NCBI RefSeq assembly: GCF_017471675.1
Contig: NZ_JAFUSK010000078.1
Coordinates: 1-61,190 of the forward strand
Source: Pseudobutyrivibrio sp.
Lineage (GTDB): Bacteria > Bacillota > Clostridia > Lachnospirales > Lachnospiraceae
DNA: 61,190 bases
Direction: 5' to 3'
The notes under the pieces are model-generated. The model was not told the origin of the DNA. It was given only the letters and a program-made list of their open reading frames with translations, and searched no databases. Of the stretch, positions 1 to 10,500 are shown piece after piece. The translations under genes and the position numbers were made by a program. Position 1 is the stretch's first letter. Every line of letters starts with the position of its first letter.

Positions 1-382
1 ACTAGGCTCATTTCAAAATCATGCAATTAATACTAATATTGCCGCCACTGCTATTTCTTTAGGCTGAGGGTGTCTGCGAGATACATACAGTGCCGACAGA
101 ATTGTCAAACCTTGAAAGAACACGTGTAATAGGGGATGCGAGTGTGGCATTTAGAAAATCAGTAATTCTTCGACTGTGCAATAAGCTAGAGGCGTTGGCT
201 GAGTCCATGGTGGGCGCAATTGTAGTTAAATAGCAAGCCCAGGCAGTGGCGTAAGCCGGCCCACTGTAAAATCCACCTTTCAATACCTGGGGCAGGGAGG
301 GGTGGGGCGGAGCACAAAATGTTGTGATTGTATTGAATTATATGTACAAGATATGCTAATATTTATATAGGAGGAGTATCCC
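1..382. other. Stretch without a supported gene
   Basis: I find no gene here. Bases 1-310 are visibly richer in G and C than the rest of the window and contain a G-rich run around 291-311. The only open frame (minus strand, 59-283) starts at a non-ATG codon, lacks a ribosome site and resembles nothing I know. From about 320 the sequence turns AT-rich and leads into the next gene; a weak promoter-like TTGAAT...CTAATA with a 17-bp spacer lies near 334-362. Confidence 0.4.
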
Positions 383-1183
383 ATGTATAGAAACGATTTT
401 TTGTTTAGTAGCCATTTGAATTACCAGATTAATGCAGCTAAGCCTGCTGAGGATGGGTCTGACGTGGCAGGAAAGGATATTACAGACATAAATCTTAGGA
501 AGTGCACTTTTGAAGATTTTTCTAATGCCCTTTTGTATGAGAGGGGGCTGAATCCTGATTTCAGCTTTATGGATTCTAGTTTGGATGCAGTGAAGCCTTC
601 AGAGTTTGTGCCTGAGAATACATATAACTTTGTGGATTTAGCAGATTATGCTAAGCATACGGCTATCACTATCGGTAATATGTCATTGTTTAGCGAGCTT
701 CAAAAGATTGCCAGTGCTATTGAATCCTTTATGAAGAATACAGCTCAGGCAGCTAACACTCCTTCTCATGTAATTAGAACCTTTGATGATTATAATAACT
801 TTGATATTAAGTCACAGCCTGCCACTATGGAAGAGCTGGGTAGCTGTGTTATCGGTGGTGGCAATGAGGGTGCTATCAAAATTGCGGCCACTTTTCATGA
901 AAGCAGTACCGGGGAACATCCAATTGTTTCTATCAGGTTTTACTCAATAAATAACAGAGTATATCTTACAAATCGTGATATAATTGGAATTGATAACATA
1001 TATAAGGCCAATGCATCTTTGATAGAGGCTTTTGCTTATATGAGCTATCATGATTATATTAATAATCATTTTAACTATTCCTTCGATAAATTGCTGATTA
1101 GTGATTCCATCGAAATAGATAGTTTGGATGATATGTATAACAAGCATTACGACCTTCGTATATACGATAAGCTATATGCGTAG
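383..1183 (+). CDS. Hypothetical protein, 266 aa
   Basis: I do not recognise this protein. It starts at ATG 383 after a strong AGGAGGAG site with 6-nt spacing. It has no signal peptide, membrane helix or Cys-rich motif. It is acidic and soluble, with a glycine-rich stretch (GGGNEGA near residue 155) and a C-terminal half rich in Tyr, Asn and Ile. Only 31 bp separate it from the AraC regulator downstream, so the two are probably cotranscribed. A sensory or accessory role beside the regulator is possible but is inference only. An exact CGTATATACG palindrome lies near its 3' end (1157-1166). Confidence 0.7.
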   Translation: MYRNDFLFSSHLNYQINAAKPAEDGSDVAGKDITDINLRKCTFEDFSNALLYERGLNPDFSFMDSSLDAVKPSEFVPENTYNFVDLADYAKHTAITIGNMSLFSELQKIASAIESFMKNTAQAANTPSHVIRTFDDYNNFDIKSQPATMEELGSCVIGGGNEGAIKIAATFHESSTGEHPIVSIRFYSINNRVYLTNRDIIGIDNIYKANASLIEAFAYMSYHDYINNHFNYSFDKLLISDSIEIDSLDDMYNKHYDLRIYDKLYA

Positions 1184-1214
1184 GGTACTTAATAAGGGGC
1201 TATACTAAGATATT

Positions 1215-1997
1215 ATGGATGAAAACCACTTGAATTATATTATAACTGACAATGATGATGAGATTGTACATCGCCATCAAAATAGAGAGCTGCTTTTCTA
1301 TCAGCAGGTTGCCAGCGGTGATATGGAAGCAATTCATGAGAATTGTCTTAAGCACGAATTTTTAAACCAGGCAGGAGTTGGCAAGCTTTCTAAGGATCCT
1401 ATCCAAAATCTCAAATATCATTTTGTAGTGTCTGTAGCTATCATTTCCAGACTTTGTGTGGATAATGGCATGGAAATGGAGAAATCTTATCGCCTTAGCG
1501 ATTATTATATTCAAGCTCTTGATGATATTAATACTGTGGAGGCCATGGAAGAAATACACGATAAGATGGTTTCCGATTATACCTATCGTATGCAGATTAT
1601 CAAGCAGAGCGCCGGCTTATCCCGTCCTATGACAGAATGCTTGAATTATATCTACTCTCATATTAAAGAACGTATTACTGTAAAGGATTTGGCTGAATAC
1701 ACCAGTAACTCTGCCAGCTATATTTCTAGGTTATTTAAGGAAGAGGTAGGAGTTTCTACCAGCGATTATATCAGAAACGCCAAGCTTGAGGCCTCTAAGA
1801 ATTTGCTTAGATTTAGCGATTATAGCCTTGCAGATATTGCAAACTATTTTTCATTTACTTCTCAGAGTCATTTTAGCCAGCTCTTTTTAAAAGAGACTGG
1901 CCTGACACCAAAAAAGTACCGTGAGAAATACTACGGTACTCAATGGAAAGGGACTGCAAATGATATTATGACATATACAGATGAGTCCCAAGAATGA
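1215..1997 (+). CDS. AraC-family transcriptional regulator
   Basis: 260 aa. The last ~105 residues form an AraC/XylS DNA-binding domain with two helix-turn-helix units: ITVKDLAEYTSNSASYISRLF, then the second unit around SLADIANYFSFTSQSHFSQLF, and the family's LTPKKYREKY ending. The N-terminal ~135 residues carry no cupin or other effector domain that I recognise. The ribosome site is weak (AAGGGG about 17 nt upstream of ATG 1215), so translation may be coupled to the preceding gene. The gene ends 10 bp from the convergent GH94 gene. It is a plausible regulator of the beta-glucan operon; direct repeats of ATCGAAAA at that operon's promoter (11000-11023) are candidate targets, but this link is inferred from position only. 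Confidence 0.9.
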   Translation: MDENHLNYIITDNDDEIVHRHQNRELLFYQQVASGDMEAIHENCLKHEFLNQAGVGKLSKDPIQNLKYHFVVSVAIISRLCVDNGMEMEKSYRLSDYYIQALDDINTVEAMEEIHDKMVSDYTYRMQIIKQSAGLSRPMTECLNYIYSHIKERITVKDLAEYTSNSASYISRLFKEEVGVSTSDYIRNAKLEASKNLLRFSDYSLADIANYFSFTSQSHFSQLFLKETGLTPKKYREKYYGTQWKGTANDIMTYTDESQE

Positions 1998-2006
1998 AGA
2001 AAAATT

Positions 2007-4697
2007 TTATCCTAACACCACGAGAATATTATTGTTATTTTCAAGCCTCTCAATAACATCCCTTGTGATAATTAGCTGTGAATCATTAACAGGTAGCTTG
2101 CTTTCATTTAAGTAAGCTGCCTTTATTTTATATGAACCAAAATCCTTCTTATCAGGATTTTCTATGATAATTTCAAATCTCTTATCTGCAAAATTAAGCT
2201 CTATTTTTGCCTGATTATTTTCATCGAACTGTTCTTTTAAAAGGGATGGTGCAATCTGAAGGTTTCCACCATTGCCTCTTACTCCAAATACTTCTGTTAT
2301 CATTGTAAGCAGATACCATGAAGCAGCTCCTGTAAGATATGGATATTTGCCTCTTCCATCTGCTGCAAAATATTCAGGAATGCCTAGATAGATATGGCTT
2401 ACCCCAAAATTCATAGAGGCATCAAATAAAGCCTTAAGGGATTTGTAGCCTTCCTTTGCAAAACCTCTTTGATACAAAGCATTTGCATACATAACAGACA
2501 TGTGGGAGAATACTGCACCATTTTCTTTTTCGCCGTAAGCGAATCCAAACATTCTGCCAAGGTCAGATTTTACTTCGGCAAAATCAGTGTTTAATCGGTA
2601 ACCGCCAATCTCACCTTTATATAAATATCTATCTGCAGCCTTTGTAATCTTTTTGACCTGGTCATCCTTTGCCACATTTCCCATTATGGCAAATACCTGG
2701 CCGGTAAGCATCATTCTGGTTTTCTCATCTGCTTCGTCAAAGAACTCCACCTTGCGCTTACTATTATCGTAGTAGCTGTTGAACCAGCCTTCATTTTCTT
2801 TACCATCAATCCATTCATTAGAATTAAGATGATTTGCAAAATCCTCTGCCATTTTGTTTATGGTAGCAACCAGGCTTGCAACAGTGATAATGCTCTGCTT
2901 GCCAGAGATATCCCCATCCACAAGCTTCATGTAATTTTCTAAGATTTCCCTTTTAGAAGCAATAGTCTTATCACTTCGTATATACGAATTAATTAGTACT
3001 ATTAGCTCTTCTGCAATGGATATAGTATCAATGCCTTCCTTGGTTGAATAATCCATTATAAGCTTTGACAAATCCTTAAGATTTCCAACGTAGGCATAGG
3101 AGAATGCTACAGATTCACCACCTGCCTCTGCCATATCAAGGGCATCGTTCCAATCGGCGCCACGCAGCCTTAGGGCACCATGCTCTCCCACCTCATAAAA
3201 GGCAGCAAGATTTTGAACAAGTAGATGTTCAATGATAGAGCCTACATATATTTCCTTATCAACTGTAAGCTGTTTATTCTCGCTGTTTTGGTATTTCTTA
3301 TCTACAATGGTTCCCCTGTGAACAATAGAATCCTTAAAATAAGGAACCTGTTCCTTTAAAATATCGTAATCACCTGACTGATTAATATACAAAAGCAATG
3401 TCTTAAGTGGCCAGTATGCGTGATCCATCCATACTCTGGCAATGCCATTTCTATCTGCGATGAAGTTCCCTAAGCCTTCTCCAATGATTGTGGCATTGCT
3501 TCCATCCATTCTTACTCCACCGAAGTTTGCCACTATCATTTTTCTAACATCTGTTGGCTCCATGAAAAGAAGTGATAGACAATCCTGCCACAAATCTCTC
3601 CAGCCTCTGCCGCCTCTTCCATAATCGTGATATGGAAGGAAGGAACAGCCATACACTCTTCTAAGGAATGGTTGAAAAGCCACCCACTGCATGTATTCAT
3701 CAAATGCTTTATCACCTGTTTTAAAGCCTACATTAACTTTATCAAGCCAGTATTTCTTAGTAGCCTCAAGCTCCTTTGCAACATCCTCAGAAGTCTTAAA
3801 TCTATTTACCAGACTTTTGATTTCTGCTACGTCTTCTGTCACTCCAATCATTATGGTATATACGATACTTTCGTTGTAACCAAGTTTTACCTCTGCAAAT
3901 CTAAGGGCGCCTACAGCTTCCTTACCATCTACTGTGTAACCTGCTGCAACACCTGTTTCCTGACGGTACACACTTCTTGGCTTTGCAAAGCTTCCGCCTT
4001 CACCAATGTAGCTTTCCACAGTAGGAAAGAATCCTTTTGGTGCATTTCCACATTCATCCACACCTACTACATAGTAAGTTTTGTGATTCATTCTGTGGCC
4101 CTTTTCATCAAAGGACATGGTAGGTGTTACAAGTACACCTTCATCTACAGTCTTTATTCTATGCAACATAGATGTAACATTGCGATGGTCTCTCAGATTA
4201 TCTGCTGACCTGCCGTAGATTGGCACTGCTGCAATAGGAGTGATTGTCTTTGGCTCAGGGCTTTCGTTTTTGATACACACTGACATTATTTCCACATTGG
4301 CATCCACTGGGATGAAGGATGTAATTTCAGAGCTTATCTTGTAATCGTTACTGTATCTGCTTGCCTTGTGCCACATAAAGCCAGCTGTTACACTGCTTTC
4401 ATCCTGGCTAAGGGTAAACTTCTTGCTTTCCTGGTCAGCAGAATTGCCAACTGCCGACCAAACCTTACCATTATCCATGTACAACCAGAAGTTGCGGCCA
4501 TTTTTATTGTTATGTAAGTTTTCCACGCTGACAGGTTCTAGTAAAAATGTCTCCTGGTCTATCATGGAATCTCCTGAAAGATTAGGTGTAACTGATGCCT
4601 TAAGCCCCTTTTCTCCTGCTATTGGAAAATATAAATAGCTGGTGTCCTCAGCCTTTGATACCTTGAAGGTTCCATTCTTATCTATAAAATCTATCAA
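2007..4697 (-). CDS. GH94 disaccharide phosphorylase (candidate laminaribiose phosphorylase)
   Basis: 896 aa, no signal peptide, so cytoplasmic. GH94 signatures are clear: RGWRDLWQDCLSLLF near residue 362 and RGADWNDALDMAEAGG near 514; the Asp of DWND is the family's general acid. GH94 enzymes split beta-glucosides with phosphate to give a sugar 1-phosphate. The length is close to known laminaribiose phosphorylases and the operon contains a laminarinase-type GH16, so laminaribiose or short beta-1,3-glucan is my preferred substrate; cellobiose, cellodextrin or beta-1,2-glucan cannot be excluded. Translation starts at a TTG codon 7 nt after AAGGAG; no nearby ATG fits. It is the last gene of the operon, 14 nt after GH3. 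Confidence 0.88.
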   Translation of the reverse strand: MIDFIDKNGTFKVSKAEDTSYLYFPIAGEKGLKASVTPNLSGDSMIDQETFLLEPVSVENLHNNKNGRNFWLYMDNGKVWSAVGNSADQESKKFTLSQDESSVTAGFMWHKASRYSNDYKISSEITSFIPVDANVEIMSVCIKNESPEPKTITPIAAVPIYGRSADNLRDHRNVTSMLHRIKTVDEGVLVTPTMSFDEKGHRMNHKTYYVVGVDECGNAPKGFFPTVESYIGEGGSFAKPRSVYRQETGVAAGYTVDGKEAVGALRFAEVKLGYNESIVYTIMIGVTEDVAEIKSLVNRFKTSEDVAKELEATKKYWLDKVNVGFKTGDKAFDEYMQWVAFQPFLRRVYGCSFLPYHDYGRGGRGWRDLWQDCLSLLFMEPTDVRKMIVANFGGVRMDGSNATIIGEGLGNFIADRNGIARVWMDHAYWPLKTLLLYINQSGDYDILKEQVPYFKDSIVHRGTIVDKKYQNSENKQLTVDKEIYVGSIIEHLLVQNLAAFYEVGEHGALRLRGADWNDALDMAEAGGESVAFSYAYVGNLKDLSKLIMDYSTKEGIDTISIAEELIVLINSYIRSDKTIASKREILENYMKLVDGDISGKQSIITVASLVATINKMAEDFANHLNSNEWIDGKENEGWFNSYYDNSKRKVEFFDEADEKTRMMLTGQVFAIMGNVAKDDQVKKITKAADRYLYKGEIGGYRLNTDFAEVKSDLGRMFGFAYGEKENGAVFSHMSVMYANALYQRGFAKEGYKSLKALFDASMNFGVSHIYLGIPEYFAADGRGKYPYLTGAASWYLLTMITEVFGVRGNGGNLQIAPSLLKEQFDENNQAKIELNFADKRFEIIIENPDKKDFGSYKIKAAYLNESKLPVNDSQLIITRDVIERLENNNNILVVLG

Positions 4698-4711
4698 CGC
4701 TCTACTCCTTT

Positions 4712-7516
4712 TTACTGCCCCATTCTAGCAAACATAAGTCTGAATTCTTCTTCCTTAGATTTTGCAAGGGTTATTTTTATGTCCTCTATTTCCATTCCAT
4801 CCTGAGCAAAATACATTCTTAGGAAGAATGTCATTGCGCAGCCTTCAAACATTACCTCAACATCCTGCCAATCTCTATCAGCACCTGTCAAAGTAACCAT
4901 CTTTATTAATTCCTTATCTCTAAATATGCTTAGAGGAATCTGTGCCAAATCGCTGGTTGCATTAGAGCGAACCCGCATAGTCAGCTTATAGTCTCCTCTT
5001 TCCTTGAAGGATACTGAGATGGTATTATTACTGTTTCTTGCAGTTTCAATTAAGCTTGCATCAATTGCTGCTACACCGCTTTCATCAATTCTGCAATCTA
5101 TAATGTTATCAAATTCTGCCTCATCATCCTCTGCCTCATTAGCAAGAGCAATATCACATTCATTGTTTCTTTCAATAAATCTTGCAAAGGTAGGTGTGTG
5201 AAGCACAAAGTTACATATATTTTTGGCATTTCTTTGAAGCTCTCTTCTATCTAAGGAGCCGTCTTCAAGTGCCTCCTCAAGGTTATCCCTGTTTGTGTTA
5301 TCAATAGCACTTTGAGTTACCATGTACAAATCGTTTTGGGCTCTTACAATAGATGCCATATCTGCTGCATCACCATTTGCTGCATTGCCACCCTTTGCCC
5401 ACCAATCTGTCATTACGATTCCTTCAAATCCCCATTCCTCTCTAAGGATTCTGGTAACCAAATCGTAATTAGATGATGTGTAATAGCCATTTATTGAGCC
5501 GTATGTAGTCATTACAGCAGTAGCTCCTGCTTCCTTAACTGCAATCTCAAAGCCCTTAAGATAAATCTCCCTAACGGCACGCTCGCTGGCCACATGCTCT
5601 ACAGTATGGCGATATGCCTCCTGTGTGTTCATGGCAAAATGCTTGATTGTTCCTGTTACGCCCATCCTATGCATGCCCTTAAGCTGAGCTGCTGCATTCT
5701 TACCTGTAACAAATGGGTCTTCGCTGAAATACTCAAAGTTACGGCCGTTTAGTGGATTTCTGTGAAGATTCATACCAGGGCCAAGAAGAACATCTATCTT
5801 ATTTTTCCTAAGCTCTAAGCCTTCGTAGTTGTATAGCTTTTCTGTTAAATCAAGATTCCACATACATGCAAGCAATGTGCCATTTGGCATAGCAAATGCC
5901 TTCTTGCCTGAATCCATTCTGATGCCTGAAGGGCCATCGGTACAACAGCATGTAGGTATTCCCTTTTCTACCAAGGACTGGCTTACTCCACCAAAGGCGC
6001 CGCCACAACCAGGTGTTACCTTTGGTGAGCTCATGCCCTCGCCTCTTACTATGGCCATTAACTCCTCATCACTTAGCTGTGCCACAAACTCATCCATAGT
6101 GCAGTTATTATCTAACACATCAACCAGCTTGTAGGATGTATCAGGCTTAGCTTTAGGGGTTTTTAATAAAGCCAGTCTAACATCCTGCCAGCTACCGGTT
6201 GCCTTTGGCACATCTTCGTATGAAATAGCATATCCATCTTCACCAGCCTCTGGCTTAATGCGTGTGAAATCCACCACTGGAGCCAACGCCTCAGAAAGCT
6301 GTTTTACTACCTTAGTCTTGCCTATGTTATATGTGCCAATTCTAGTAAGATTTCTTATGCTGTCACCTACATAGAAGATATAGGTTCCTTCCTCTAGTAC
6401 ATAGGCACTCTTGTATCCTGTAACGCCACTGTCATCGTAGCTTGCCATTTGATAATTCGTAAATACGATATCAACTGTCTCCTGCTCATCAGGCTTAAGC
6501 TCCTTTGTCTTGGCAAAGCCAACAAGCTCAACTGCCGGCTTACCAAGCTTGCCCTGTGGCTTGGTTACATAGGCCTGCACTATCTGCTTGCCCTTGTAAT
6601 CACCAATATTTGTTACAGTAACCGAAACCTTAACCTGGCCATCAGCAACAGTAAATCCATTTGATACTATGTCAAAGGATGTATAGGATAAGCCGTATCC
6701 AAATGGATACATTACCTTGTCCTTAGCAAAGGTTTCAAAATATCTATAGCCTACATAAATATCCTCCTGTTGGATATTTCGTTTGCTACTGCCAAAATTT
6801 TTGGTAGATGGGTAGTCTGCAATATCATAAGCAATTGTATCTGTAAGCTTTCCAGAAGGTGAAACCATGCCCTTAAGCACATCTATTACACCGCTTCCAC
6901 CTTCCTGGCCTCCCTGCCAGATATAGGCTACAGCTGTTGGATTATACTTATCCACCCACTTCATATCTATGATATTGCCCACATTTAAAAGGACGATTGT
7001 TTTATTAAATGCTTTGGTAACATTTTCAAGCATCTGCTCTTCATCATCAGTAAGCAGATAGCTCCCCTTATGGGCGCTATTATCCTGATCTTCACCGGCT
7101 GTGCGGCCTATTAGGACAATAGCCACCTCTGAATCTTCTCTTGCCCCGTAAGCTAATTCTTTAGTTACTGGCATTTCCTTTTGGAACCAAGGTTCTGCAG
7201 CCCAACCTGCACCTGCATCAAATGGATTGTCTTCCACCCAATTTTCATAGGTGCTTCTAAGCTTGCTGTTAATCTCGAAGCTGCCATCCTCTTCTATGGC
7301 TTCATACACACCAGTGACATATCTGGTATTAACCATTCCGCCCGAGCCTGTTCCACTCTTATAGTAGTTAAACTGGCTACGGCCAAAGATTGCAACCTTT
7401 GTGCCTTCCTTAAGTGGTAATACCTTAGCTTCGTTTTTCAGTAACACAACTCCCTCTGCAACTGCCTGTCTTGCTACTTTAGCAAACTCTGTAGTATCAA
7501 AAATTTTGTTTGCCAT
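4712..7516 (-). CDS. GH3 beta-glucosidase with inverted domain order
   Basis: 934 aa, no signal peptide. The order of domains is reversed compared with most GH3 enzymes. The C-terminal-type alpha/beta domain comes first (VLLKNEAKVLPL near residue 24, GTGSGG near 57), then a fibronectin-III-like domain (~290-400), then the catalytic barrel (GPSGIRMDS, KHFAMN, and VMTDWWAKG with the nucleophile Asp near residue 702). The last ~130 residues look like a beta-sandwich. This order is known from rumen enzymes such as those of Ruminococcus albus and Butyrivibrio fibrisolvens. It should remove glucose from imported beta-gluco-oligosaccharides. The start follows a GAGG site. It sits between the secreted GH16 and the GH94 phosphorylase in one operon. 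Confidence 0.95.
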   Translation of the reverse strand: MANKIFDTTEFAKVARQAVAEGVVLLKNEAKVLPLKEGTKVAIFGRSQFNYYKSGTGSGGMVNTRYVTGVYEAIEEDGSFEINSKLRSTYENWVEDNPFDAGAGWAAEPWFQKEMPVTKELAYGAREDSEVAIVLIGRTAGEDQDNSAHKGSYLLTDDEEQMLENVTKAFNKTIVLLNVGNIIDMKWVDKYNPTAVAYIWQGGQEGGSGVIDVLKGMVSPSGKLTDTIAYDIADYPSTKNFGSSKRNIQQEDIYVGYRYFETFAKDKVMYPFGYGLSYTSFDIVSNGFTVADGQVKVSVTVTNIGDYKGKQIVQAYVTKPQGKLGKPAVELVGFAKTKELKPDEQETVDIVFTNYQMASYDDSGVTGYKSAYVLEEGTYIFYVGDSIRNLTRIGTYNIGKTKVVKQLSEALAPVVDFTRIKPEAGEDGYAISYEDVPKATGSWQDVRLALLKTPKAKPDTSYKLVDVLDNNCTMDEFVAQLSDEELMAIVRGEGMSSPKVTPGCGGAFGGVSQSLVEKGIPTCCCTDGPSGIRMDSGKKAFAMPNGTLLACMWNLDLTEKLYNYEGLELRKNKIDVLLGPGMNLHRNPLNGRNFEYFSEDPFVTGKNAAAQLKGMHRMGVTGTIKHFAMNTQEAYRHTVEHVASERAVREIYLKGFEIAVKEAGATAVMTTYGSINGYYTSSNYDLVTRILREEWGFEGIVMTDWWAKGGNAANGDAADMASIVRAQNDLYMVTQSAIDNTNRDNLEEALEDGSLDRRELQRNAKNICNFVLHTPTFARFIERNNECDIALANEAEDDEAEFDNIIDCRIDESGVAAIDASLIETARNSNNTISVSFKERGDYKLTMRVRSNATSDLAQIPLSIFRDKELIKMVTLTGADRDWQDVEVMFEGCAMTFFLRMYFAQDGMEIEDIKITLAKSKEEEFRLMFARMGQ

Positions 7517-7555
7517 TTACCTCAATTCCTCTCTTTTCTAGATTTTTGTTTTTCA

Positions 7556-10500
7556 TCAGAAAAGCGATTTGAAGAAGTCAAGTATAGCCTTGAAGAAATT
7601 TACGATTGCTGTAAAGAAGCCTACATGCTCTTTTTCAGCTGTCTTTGGTGCTTCTGGCTCTTCAATCTTTTCTTCCTTAGCCTCTTTTGAATCTACTGAT
7701 TCATCTTCTACTACTTCTTTTGTCTCTTCCTTTGCTGTATCTTCTACTGTGTCCTTTGTCTTTGTTTCTTCTGTATTCTTTTCTGCTTTGCCTGATTCTA
7801 CATTATTAGAATCCTGTCGCTTTTCGTTAGTTTTATTATCAGCTTTTTTAGTATCTTTAGCAACAGGTACATTTCCTGCCAGTGGAGTCTTAGTGTCAGC
7901 AATCTTCTGTGATGTAGCAGGTGTACTTACCACGCCGCTATTAGAAGAGCTTTGACCGTTGCCGCTTGGAGCAGGATTTACACTTGGCTGTGATGGGCTT
8001 GATGGCTGTGATGGCTTTGTTGGCTCATCATTTCCACCAGCTTCATCACTAAGTTCTATCAAGCTTATATCATCAATGTAAACATCATGCTTTTCTGTGA
8101 TTCTTATTCCATCAACAGAACCCATTGTGATGTTGAATCTTGTATTAGGGTCTGTCTCACTTTCCATTACAAAATCGTTGGTAAATGTTTTCCATTCATT
8201 GCCAATTTCTACGGCACCTGTGCCACTGTAGTTTGTCCAGTTACCTTCGAATTCCTGCAATGAATACTTGATTAATCTATCAATAGAAGACTTGGCCTTA
8301 AATGACATTCTGTATTTCTTGCCCTTTTCAAGCTTAATTCCATCCTGGTTAAGCTGTACATACCAAGAGTTTGCTTCGCTATCTGCCACTGTGTCATCTA
8401 TTGTTATGGCAAATGTATTGTCATTTCCATTCATATTGTCAATAACATAATTTGCCTTAACACTGTCATAGACGTATGGTGAAAATCCTGCAAGGCCTGC
8501 ATTAAATGAACCATTCTTTAAAAGTGCTGCCTCAGCTAAGAACACATTATCAATGTAATACTCACCTGGCTTAGTAAACAGGAATTCAATGTTAGAATCC
8601 TTGCGCTCAAGGTTCTTATCTAATACAAACTTATGAGAGTAGCTTACATTCTCATTTGCCAACTCCGGTGTATAAGTGTTGCCAGCCACATTTACTGTAA
8701 GACCATCTTTAACATCCGCATATCCGTTAAAGCTAAGCTCATACTGGCCAGCCATCATTGGAGATAATTCGCTCTGTGACACCTTCACAGGATTAGCTTT
8801 AGTTGTGCCCTTAGGTGCAACTACCTTAAGGAGTCTAGAGTTCTTCTTATTAGTAACACTAACTGCCTTTTTATTATTGATATCCCAATAGCCCAATCGA
8901 TTCTCACCTTGATCAAACCCTCCGTTGTAAATATAATTACCATCTGGTCGAATTGTCTTTGAATCGTCAGTTACTATTTCATCACCTGACTTATGTGTCA
9001 ATTTGACATTTGATATTGTTACTGCCGCTGTAGAATTCTGCTTGCCTAAGTTAAACTCAAGAGAACCGTTAGCATCTGTCTTTTCATTCATTGTGAATGT
9101 GTAGGTATATGACTGCTTCTTGGTAGAAACCGGTACAGATGTATCCTGCATATATCTTATCCAGCCTCTATCAGGACCTTCCACATCTATAATGATGTCT
9201 CTGTCTTCATCTGCCACAGCATCAAATGTAAGCTCATACTCCCATCCCTTATACATTGGGATATTCTGCTGCTTAAGCTGAACGCTGTGTGGCTGTGAAC
9301 CTACTGCTGTTGGATTAATCTTTATTTGATTATCTTTTACTGTATATTTTGTATCCTTTGCATCGCTTTCAAGATGTAGCTTCCAGTTGTCATCACTGGC
9401 ATCCTCTGCTCCATCAAATGCTATGTCCTTAGCAAAATCTCCGTTGATTACATAGTTGCCAGCTTCATCTGGCTCTCTAAATTTTACAGGCTCCTTTTCA
9501 GGACGCTTAGCCTCTGCCTCAGCCTTTTCATACTCCTCAGCAGATTTCTGATAAACTCTTACGTAATCAACTGCAAAGCTGTCATCATTCATGTGCTCAT
9601 ACACACTATCATCAGGATATCCTACCCAGCTGCCACCTACAGCAAGATTAAGTATGATGTAGAAATCCTGGTCAAATGGTGCAGGGTATGTAACCTGATT
9701 GTTGTCATCACTTCCTGTGTACCAGTCATTAGTGCTGTAAACCTTTTCATCATCTACATACCATGTGATAAGTCCCGGTTCCCAGTCCACTCTGTATGTG
9801 TGATATTCATCAGCAAAGCTTCCATCTGAAAGAACCTTACTTCCCTGATTTTCCTTGTGACCGCTGCCAGCACTATAGCCATAGTGGATAGTGTGGTAGG
9901 ATTTTGAAACATCCTGTCCCATTACCTCCATAATGTCTATCTCACCACACTTAGGCCACTGACCATAGAGGCCTTCGTCTGTAGCCATAAGCCAGAATGC
10001 TGGAAGATATCCCTTGCCCTCAGGTACCTTTGCTCTTGCCTCAAATCTTCCGTAGGTGAAATCGTGAAGCCCCTGAGTGGTGATTCTTCCTGATGTAATT
10101 TCTCTTTTTGATGAGCCAGTGCCTGCTGCACCCATAGCTGACTTTTCAATAGTAGCCTTTGTGCCTGCGTACCAGTTGTATCCATTGTCAGGATCAAGCA
10201 AGCTAATCTCTACCATTCTATCTGCATCTGCTACAGCATCCATGGAAAACCTGTAGGTGTGCCCCTGTTCAAGCTTAAGTCCGCTTTGCTGCAACTGATA
10301 GTTCCAATTGGCATCGCCTGATTTTTCCACATCAAGGATGGCACTGCCATCTTCATATTTGTAAGAGCCTTCTGCAGGAGAAGTGATTCCGCAATACCAA
10401 TCATCTCCATTTGAAAAGCTGCCGTTTCTAACAAGCTCACTGTCATCTTCTGTATCTACTAAGGACACATTGGAAAGCTTTACTTTAGCCTTTGCATTTC

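Noticed and set aside
59-283. Minus-strand 74-aa ORF
   Set aside because: Non-ATG start, no ribosome site, no recognisable sequence, unusual base composition.
3627-4208. 193-aa plus-strand ORF
   Set aside because: Antisense shadow of the GH94 gene; Cys/Ile-rich low-likelihood protein without ribosome site.
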